Origin: Hemibagrus wyckioides
Lineage: Eukaryota; Chordata; Actinopteri; Siluriformes; Bagridae
Assembly: GCF_019097595.1 (NCBI RefSeq)
Contig: NC_080715.1
Span: 30,401,355-30,465,354, forward strand
Length of the DNA stretch: 64,000 bases
Reading direction: 5' to 3'
Shown here: positions 57,146 through 64,000 of the stretch, piece by piece
Position numbering within the stretch: the first letter of the stretch is position 1
Layout: each line of letters opens with the position of its first letter
Made by a program: the position numbers and the translations under genes
The notes under the pieces: generated by a model
The model's input: only the letters and a program-made list of their open reading frames with translations
What the model was told of the DNA's origin: nothing
The model's database searches: none

Positions 57146-58162
57146 CACTATATTGCACCTGTGCAACAAATCCAGTCGTGAAATTTCCCCGCTCCTAAAT
57201 ATTCCACAGTCAACTGTCAGCTGTATTATAAGAATGTGGAAGTGTTTGGGAACGACAGCAACTCAGCCACGAAGTGGTAGGCCACGTAAACTGACGGAGC
57301 GGGGTCAGCGGATGCTGAGGCGCATAGTGCGAAGAGGTCGCCAACTTTCTGCAGAGTCAATCGCTACAGACCTCCAAACTTCATGTGGCCTTCAGATTAG
57401 CTCAAGAACAGTGCGCAGAGAGCTTCATGGAATGGGTTTCCATGGCCGAGCAGCTGCATCCAAGCCATACATCACCAAGTGCAATGCAAAGCGTCGGATG
57501 CAGTGGTGTAAAGCACGCCGCCACTGGACTCTAGAGCAGTGGAGACGTGTTCTCTGGAGTGACGAATCGCGCTTCTCCATCTGGCAATCTGATGGATGAG
57601 TCTGAGTTTGGCGGTTGCCAGGAGAACGGTACTTGTCTGACTGCATTGTGCCAAGTGTAAAGTTTGGTGGAGGGGGGATTATGGTGTGGGGTTGTTTTTC
57701 AGGAGCTGGGCTTGGCCCCTTAGTTCCAGTAAAAGGAACTCTGAATGCTTCAGCATACCAAGACATTTTGGACAATTCCATGCTCCCAACTTTGTGGGAA
57801 CAGTTTGGAGCTGGCCCCTTCCTCTTCCAACATGACTGTGCACCAGTGCACAAAGCAAGGTCCAGAAAGCATTGGATGACAGAGTCTGGTGTGGATGAAC
57901 TTGACTGGCCTGCACAGAGTCCTGACCTCAACCCAATAGAACACCTTTGGGATGAATTAGAGCGGAGAGTGTTCTCTTCCAACATCAGTGTGTGACCTCA
58001 CAAATGCGCTTCTGGAAGAACGGTCAAAAATTCCCATAAACACACTCCTAAACCTTGTGGACAGCCTTCCCAGAAGAGTTGAAGCTGTTATAGCTGCAAA
58101 GGGTGGACCGACGTCATATTGAACCCTATGGATTAGTGTATTTGTGTGTATAGTGTATAGTG
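57146..58162 (+). mobile_element. Tc1-like element inside the gypsy integrase (inner layer)
   Basis: A 1,017-bp insertion flanked by TA at 57144-57145 and 58163-58164. The terminal CACTATA is matched by TATAGTG at the right end, and inverted identity beyond that is poor. The flanking gypsy frame resumes exactly across the insertion (HEWS / [10 protein letters not shown]), which confirms the boundaries. Confidence 0.88.
57150..58122 (+). pseudogene. Tc1-like DD34E transposase, lightly damaged
   Basis: A transposase that cuts and joins DNA at TA sites. The recognisable parts run in order. The HTH region ([18 protein letters not shown], then GRPRKLTERGQRML) has lost the usual first ~20-30 residues. 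A second HTH (GLQISSRTVRRELHGMGF) follows. The first catalytic Asp is in VLWSDESRFS (near 57550-57580). The second is in [11 protein letters not shown] (57829-57857). The Glu is in [15 protein letters not shown] (57921-57965). Two in-frame TGA codons lie at 57597 and 57603, and a frameshift near 57975 precedes the normal end GGPTSY at 58102-58122. All three catalytic residues are kept, but the protein is broken. Confidence 0.92.
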
Positions 58163-58560
58163 TATTTGCTCCACTCGTGCTGGCGATCACGGCAGTTTGC
58201 TCGGAGATAACGCCCAATTTCTTGGACCTTACGCTCTGTCTGGCCATTTGATTGAGGGTGATAACCAGAGGATAGGCTCACTGATACGCCCAGCTGTTTA
58301 AAGAACCCACACCACACTCGGGAGATGAATTGGGGCCCTCTGTCAGACACGATGTCTTCGGGGATGCGTCTGAAGACATGGGTAAAGAGGGCTTCATCCG
58401 TTTCCATGGCTGCGGGCAGGCCCTTGGGGGGCATCAGCTTGCATGCCTTGGAAAACTGATCGACCACGACGAGAATGGTGGTGAAGCCATCCGACATGGG
58501 TAGATCGGTAGCGAAGTCAATTCCCAGGTGGGACCAGGGTCGGTGGGGAATCGGAGCAGC
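58163..58560 (-). pseudogene. Gypsy integrase catalytic core
   Basis: Minus-strand DDE core: [10 protein letters not shown] (frameshifted, near 58500-58530), then [20 protein letters not shown]. Next come [18 protein letters not shown] with the second Asp, and [14 protein letters not shown] with the catalytic Glu. It stops at RQHEWS, where the Tc1 is inserted. It is related to the fish gypsy lineage with the 'NGQTER' motif. The preceding zinc-binding (HHCC) domain is missing; the RNase H end runs almost directly into this segment. Confidence 0.9.
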
Positions 58561-58668
58561 ATGAGCTTACCTTCTGGCAAACGGCGTGGTGTGGAAAAGC
58601 GGACAGACGAAGAGATTTGGAGGGCGTATGGGCTCACATTCTTCCGGTTGGGGATCTGGTGAATGCAT

Positions 58669-59242
58669 TCAGGATAGCGCATCGGCTTTAGTGTTTTTAT
58701 GGCCAGGACGGTAGGTGACCATGAACCGGAATTGGGTGAAGAATAGCGCCCAGCGAGCTTGTCTTGGATTTAGGCGTTTTGCCTCCCTGAGGTATTGGAG
58801 GTTTTTGTGATCTGTAATCACCTCGAAGGGATGGATAGCTCCCTCCAACCAATGCCGCCACTCTTCCAAAGCCAGCTTAATGGCTAGTAATTCCCAGTTG
58901 TCATAGTTTTGCTCTGCCGGGGAGAGTTTTTTTGAAAAGAATGCACACAGACGGAGTGCTGGGGGCTCACCTCCCCGTTGGGACAGCACCGCTCCTACTC
59001 CTACAGCCGAAGCATACTACCTCCACCACGAAAGGTTGGCTGGGATAGGGATGTAGCAGGGTAGGTGCGGAGCAGAAGGCAACTTTCAGCTTCTGGAAGG
59101 CTTTGACCGCAGAAGTCGTCCAGTTTAGTGCCTTTGGCTGATTGCGCAACAGCGAGGTAAGAGGAGCAGTATGCTTACTGTAGTCGGCAATGAAGCAGTG
59201 GTAAAAGTTCGCAAACCCCAGGAAGGCATGCCGTTGACACTT
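58669..59242 (-). pseudogene. Gypsy reverse transcriptase end and RNase H
   Basis: The minus strand begins in the RT thumb/connection ([20 protein letters not shown] near 59165-59225), then [15 protein letters not shown] and a frameshift at about 58985-59000. The RNase H-like part follows ([49 protein letters not shown]). The upstream polymerase with its YxDD box is not present. It is a relic cut off by the host Tc1 sequence at 59243. Confidence 0.9.
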
Positions 59243-60559
59243 GGGTTATTTTGATGTGTTGTCAACAGTTCACAAAAAATGAACCAAAACTCTTCATCTC
59301 ACCAATACATGACCTGTAAGAAAAAAACATAAGAAACTGATTATATTGCATTGGTCTCTGATTGTTTTTCCAGAGCTGTATGTTGAATGGTTTTGAAAGG
59401 TTTACTAAGGTACATGTTCTGTGTATAGTATCCAGTCTAATATCATCTATTAACTCTATATAATCTATTATCTCTCAAACATCAGGCTTTCATACAGGTT
59501 GTATCAAGGGCTATACAGGCATTACTCTGAATTTCTCTGAATAGTCTCTGAATTTTTATCATGCGGGAAGTTTTGCTCAGAGTCACAGACCAATAAGTTT
59601 AGATATCCCCAGCACAGAAGATGGCAACTAAGCTATTTTCCAAAATCTACTTGATTGGAGAGCTATTACGTGGTGTCTCTCCAGAGAAACTCGTCACTGT
59701 GAGTGATGTGCATGGATTCCTGCTGCAATATGTGCCTATAAGTGTAGCCAAGAGTTAAGCATAGCTAACAATGCCAATTTCTTAAAAGCTCCAGTGCACA
59801 AGATATTTTTTTTGCCATGTTATTTCATAAGGGGAGCAGAAAAATACCCTGTAGTATAATGTGTTTGATCTGTTCTGAGTGGCCTGACAGTCATGTTATA
59901 GTAATTCACAGTTGCACAGGAGATGTTTTTTTTTTTACTTTATTACTTGAAATAGCAAGAACTTTTTACTCATTTCAGATACATTAAACATCATATACAA
60001 CAAGTGTGAGTACATGTTGAGGGACTATATACAAGAGATTATTAAATATCATCAGCACATGAGTTCAAAAGTAATCAGGAGTGATGGAGATTATTTATTT
60101 GGTGGGAATCAAGGAGTCAGGAGGTTGAAGTACCTAGTTGTATAGTTGTTTCAGTGATAAACAGAACAACAGCCAGTTAGTAGATAACTGTGTGTGTGTG
60201 TGTGTGTGTGTTATATTAAACAAAGAAATAAAGCTGCTTTTCTGTTTATGGTAAATAAATTATCATCCTCACTCTAAACTTTATCGTTAGAATTAAAAAT
60301 TTGTTTCTTTTTCATTAAGGAACTTGTATATGTAATACATGGGACCGTTTGAGCTGCAGTTCAGTTACAATTTTTAACAGATGGATCAAATAAAGATTTT
60401 AAGGAATTTCTTTGCACAGAAATTGGGATTAACCGATTCCTTTCACATTTTGTGATTCATTCATCAAAATCGGATTGTTTGAAATGAAAAACAAAAGATA
60501 AACAGCATTTATTTACATCAAATTGGCATCACTCATTTGTGTTGCTGATCAGTAACAAT

Positions 60560-60655
60560 CAAATGAATGAATGAATGAATGAATGAATGAATGAATGAAC
60601 GAATGAATGAATGAATGAATGAACGAATGAATGAATGAATGAATGAATGAATGAA
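60560..60655. repeat. (AATG)n microsatellite
   Basis: About 23 AATG tetramers with two AACG variants. Confidence 0.96.
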
Positions 60656-60859
60656 AGAGCCAATAAGCTGAATAACTGAATGAATAAACCAAGTAGCAAA
60701 GCAAATAAATGATCAAATTATCAAATAATTATTCTCTTGCAAAAGTTCCATATAAAAGTTGCTGTAAAAAGTAACAAAAAGCCGATATATTGAAAGACTC
60801 CAAAATAATGGAAAGAAACATCAACTTTGTTGTCACATTTGGGACACATGTACATGTAC

Positions 60860-60884
60860 AACACACACACACACACACACACAC
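60860..60884. repeat. (CA)n microsatellite
   Basis: About 12 CA dinucleotides. Confidence 0.94.
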
Positions 60885-62051
60885 TCCAGTCCGTGTTCAA
60901 AGTGGCTTTGTTCTTCCTGAGATCTCTCATGTCTCCTGTGTTTGACAAAACCAAATTAAGATTATGACAGCACTGCCATCATGTCCTAATTTGAAAACCT
61001 ACATGAAAGCAACCACAATAAGAGTGGCATTTTTATTTATTTATTTATTTTTTTTATTGCTCGTTTTTCACTGACATGAGAAGACGACTGAAATGTCTGA
61101 ACTTTTTCCCAAGCCAAGCTTACAGATCCTAAACTTCATTGTATTAGATTATTAAAAAGAGAAAAGTGCACTTCTTCTAACATTTCTACTGGGAATCTGC
61201 TTATTTATGAAACTCACAGTAAAAATGTAACCTCCATAGTTCTGATTCGGAGAAGTGACAACAAGCTGCTGGTTTCATATACCATATACCCGCTATGTCG
61301 CTTAGGGAGCAGACGGAGAGATGGAATCCAAGTGTGGCTGTATTTACAGTTTATATATCACCTGGTGAAGTAGGGAAAATAAAATGGGTCATAATTCTGA
61401 AAGGTCAAAATGTAATAAAAAGTGACAAAATCCCAAAAGTCAACAATTCCCAAATGAAAATCTAAATTATATCATGAAATACTGTACATTTTAAAGAGCA
61501 GAACAACGTGAGAGCAGGTTCAGAAGACAGCCTTGTCCCATTTTTAAATTTGGCTTAGCATAACCTCAGCATAGGGATGTCCTTTTGGATGTGCTTATAC
61601 CTTTAAAATGATTTATTTTAGTTCAAACCACTTTATGGACTGTATAAGGTATTGCCATACCTTACAATTCCGCACCTATAACACATACAAGCCAACAGTT
61701 CCTTCCTAGTTTACAGGGTGACATCAAACCAACATGGCCGCTCAGGCTGTGTACTCAGTAAAGCTCCACTTTTCTAATTTCTCTAAAAAAATTTGTTTAT
61801 TGCAATTTCAGCTTTAGATCTACAGCCAATAATAGAATTAAATCTATAATATTGACCATACCAATCAACATTACAATTATCACTAAGCTAGCTGTAACAG
61901 TGAGTTTAAAGAAGCTTTATTAAAATGCACTTTATTTTCTCTGACAGGGCAAAGTACAGCCATATTTCTGTGCAACTGGTTTTCTTTTTTCCCAGTTCAC
62001 ACAGGTGGGAAATGATGTTGTGACAATTTACAATTTATAAAGCAGCACAGG

Positions 62052-62128
62052 TGCAAAAATGGGCAAGTGTAAGGATTTGAGCAAGTTTGACAAAGGGCCA
62101 AATTGTGATGGCTAGACCACTGGATCAT
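62052..62128 (+). mobile_element. Short Tc1 family-A fragment
   Basis: GCAAAAATGGGCAAGTGTAA, then KDLSKFDKGPNCDG-like coding and CTAGACCACTGGATCA. Only the first part of the HTH region is left. Confidence 0.85.
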
Positions 62129-63017
62129 ACATTTCTTTCTGCCTCTGAGGCAGCTGCCTTCAGAAATAAATCGACGAAGGATTTCACACAAGTGTATTTT
62201 TTTGGATACAGTGACCGCTCCTCAGGTTTGTATTTGAAAACACACAATTTTTGTCAGAATCTTATTATAGCTATAATCATATTTCTTAGATTATTCTAAC
62301 TACATTGTGGTATTCTTCATTTAGAAAGAAATTTTAGATTTTTTTCCCCCAAGCTGTCCAGTTTGTGATCCTGTGGAGTGGATTTATTTATTTTTAGTTA
62401 TTTTTTTTTAATCAAAATCTGACAGCACTGTTCATTTTGAGCTGCTTTTCTGCTCACCACAAATGAACAGAGTGGTTATTTCAGCTACTCTTGCCTTCCT
62501 GTCAGCTCAATGCAGTCTGGCCATTCAGTTCCCACCCACAGTTCTGCTGCCCACTGGATGTTTTTATCTCCCCTGTATAAATACTCTAGAGACTGTTGTG
62601 TTATGTAATCAGCAATGTTTTAAACACTTCAGTCTGACAGTAAAAGCACTGTCACGGTCACTGAGATTACATTAAAACATTGACGATGAAGGCGTTTCTA
62701 ATAAAAGGGTGGGTGAGAGTATAGATAGAAATTACGTTAAATGTCTGTAAGCAAAAGCAAACCACTAGTACCTTGTTAACCTTATTATGTAATTTGTAAT
62801 ATTTATTATTTCAGTGTCAGTGATATAACAGATCACAGAAAGTGCATGTGTGTCATTCACTTGAATCAGATTTGTTTTTGACTAATATGGTTCCATTATT
62901 GCTTTTTTCTCTATCTATGCTTCTTTTTTTGGAATATATCGTTGTAATTGTACCATTTACACACACACACAAAACGAGCAGAACCCCAGGAGGGTGGAAT
63001 TGCAGCACATGGCCAGA
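62129..63017. other. AT-rich DNA, no gene recognised
   Basis: No feature recognised. Confidence 0.4.
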
Positions 63018-63263
63018 TTAAAGTCTCTTTGCTTGCTCAAAGACAAAAATCCCCATGCCACTCCACCACACAGGCTCTGACACTTCACAAGCAATAAATG
63101 CATATCCCTCGTCACCATATACCACTTTTTCACGGATATGACCTTCCAAAGCTCTCACACTTCCAGTCATAAGTGGCTCCTCCAAGGCTAAGCACTTCTC
63201 CATGAGTGGAATATTAATATCACCTTGTTCAGGTTCTCTAACAGGTACTCTCTCCCCTTTGAG
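63018..63263 (-). CDS. Unassigned open frame of protein-like composition
   Basis: An 81-codon open stretch on the minus strand (the first ATG gives 61 codons) ending in TAA at 63018-63020. It holds KGERVPVREPEQGDINIP, MEKCLALEEPLMTGSVRAL, EGHIREKVVYGDEGYAF and VWWSGMGIFVFEQAKRL. The mix of charged and hydrophobic residues and the lower AT content are unlike the surrounding junk frames. I recognise no family. There is no clear acceptor or donor, so it may be a fragment of a retrotransposed or transposon-derived gene, or chance. Confidence 0.22.
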   Translation of the reverse strand, partial: LKGERVPVREPEQGDINIPLMEKCLALEEPLMTGSVRALEGHIREKVVYGDEGYAFIACEVSEPVWWSGMGIFVFEQAKRL

Positions 63264-64000
63264 TCAGCTATGGTTCTCAAACTTTTGTCCGGTTATTGGT
63301 TGGAGCCGAGTCTCGAGGGGGTTATTCTGCCCTGTCCTTCCCACGCTAATAAACTCAAGGATCAACATAAGGGAATTATGTGATTAAGCTAATTGCAGTC
63401 ATTTCCACTGTGGTATTATGGGACCTGTGCTTTGTTATAATAGAATGATGTTGTTAGGAGTCGGACAAATCCCCCAGATGATGATTCATGACATAATTGA
63501 CTAATTGAGGCTAAAAGCAGAGGCTTTTTTAATGGGTGAATGGTTTTAATGCCCAGGACAAAAGAGGGCCTGCATGTTATTAATTTGGGAAAGTAAAAGC
63601 ATGAATGTGAACAATGACACAACTATATCTTTGTTCTAATATCTAAGTCTTTAGGAGCATCAGATGATCAGTAACATAGCAGCGTTTATCAGACATGCAA
63701 GCCTGCAAGGCATGTCACTTCCTGTAAAATGCAGTCTATACATGTACACATTAAACTGATTTTTTTTTTTTTTAGTTTACTCTCTTGAACTGATAATGAT
63801 CTTTTTGAACAGGACTTTTTTTTTTAATTAAAGCTGCTCTAAGCAAAGCTAGCTAGTTGGTTGAAAGCAGCTATCAGAGCGTTGGCTCAGTATTTGCTGA
63901 TGTGAATGTCTTGAATGCAGTGTGTTCTCGACCAAAAGCCATTTTAAATACTCAACACTTTTGGAATTCTAATAAACTGAGTAATATCTGTTCCTTTGTA
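63264..64000. other. Unique DNA, possible conserved non-coding element
   Basis: 63370-63560 has several TAATTGAC/TTAATTTG/TGATTAAGC cores close together, as seen in developmental enhancers of vertebrates. This is inference from composition and motifs only. Confidence 0.4.

Larger units (their letters stand above)
56553..59242 (-). mobile_element. Ty3/gypsy retrotransposon fragment (middle layer)
   Basis: In the minus direction: end of reverse transcriptase, RNase H, integrase core, integrase C-terminal part, polypurine tract, 3' LTR. There is no 5' LTR, gag or protease. The integrase is interrupted by the Tc1 at 57146-58162. No env-like frame is present. GC content is well above the surrounding DNA. 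Confidence 0.9.
56251..59380 (+). mobile_element. Tc1-like element (outer layer of a three-level nest)
   Basis: Inverted ends TACAGCTCTGGAAAAAAATA (56251) and its reverse form ...TTTTTCCAGAGCTGTA (ending 59380), each closing in TA. Just inside the left end lies a transposase C-terminal relic (FEPY in place of LNPI, then WWRAWSQN), so most of the gene was deleted before insertion. The 3' part resumes at about 59243 (GTTATTTTGATGTGTTG). Everything in between is gypsy DNA. Confidence 0.88.
59381..62051. other. AT-rich DNA with microsatellites
   Basis: (TG)n at 60187-60210, (AATG)n at 60560-60655, (CA)n at 60860-60884 and (TTTA)n near 61030-61050. No gene recognised. Confidence 0.5.

Noticed and set aside
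57425..57985. 186-codon minus-strand frame
   Set aside because: It is an antisense shadow of the Tc1 transposase, which has the real catalytic motifs on the plus strand.

Overview
This window looks like a gene-poor, repeat-rich stretch of a teleost fish genome. The evidence is AT-rich DNA crowded with microsatellites, many decayed Tc1-like transposons of the kinds common in ray-finned fish, several tRNA-derived SINE families with intact A/B-box traces, decayed LINEs, and a degenerate Ty3/gypsy element. The repeat mix would suit an otophysan fish such as a catfish, but that is inference. No complete host protein-coding gene, tRNA, rRNA or CRISPR array is visible. Most open frames are shadows inside repeats.

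Layout. 1-6.4 kb: SINEs, a minus-strand Tc1-like transposase remnant, a decayed LINE ORF2 and two foldback elements. 6.4-20 kb: mostly unique AT-rich DNA with Tc1 derivatives that carry nested SINEs (two SINE insertions still show 16-bp target duplications), plus a GC-rich candidate exon near 12.4 kb. 20-27.6 kb: a possible terminal exon, more SINE and Tc1 pieces, and a GC-rich possible conserved non-coding block at 24.3-24.75 kb. 27.8-34.1 kb: two inverted copies of an unclassified repeat around a 693-bp IS3EU-like element with a 6-bp target duplication. 36.5-37.4 kb: a 52-bp minisatellite fused to a Tc1 fragment. 37.9-43 kb: a possible transmembrane exon, a LINE 3' end, another Tc1-like transposase remnant and a LINE reverse-transcriptase piece with its YADD motif. 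45.1-45.6 kb: a candidate solo LTR. 47.4-50.0 kb: a large 21-bp minisatellite. 56.25-59.38 kb: a three-level transposon nest (Tc1 containing gypsy containing a second Tc1). The rest is AT-rich DNA with candidate regulatory blocks.

The most distinctive feature is the 2.6-kb array of 21-bp units at 47.4-50.0 kb. Its period is a multiple of three, so it reads as an FDSVPTA-like heptad and keeps a 368-codon frame open. It also has a higher-order period of about 510-552 bp and a SINE-type insertion. No evidence in the sequence shows that it is translated. Next in interest are the transposon nest, the IS3EU-like element, and three exon-like segments that I cannot assign to a gene family.
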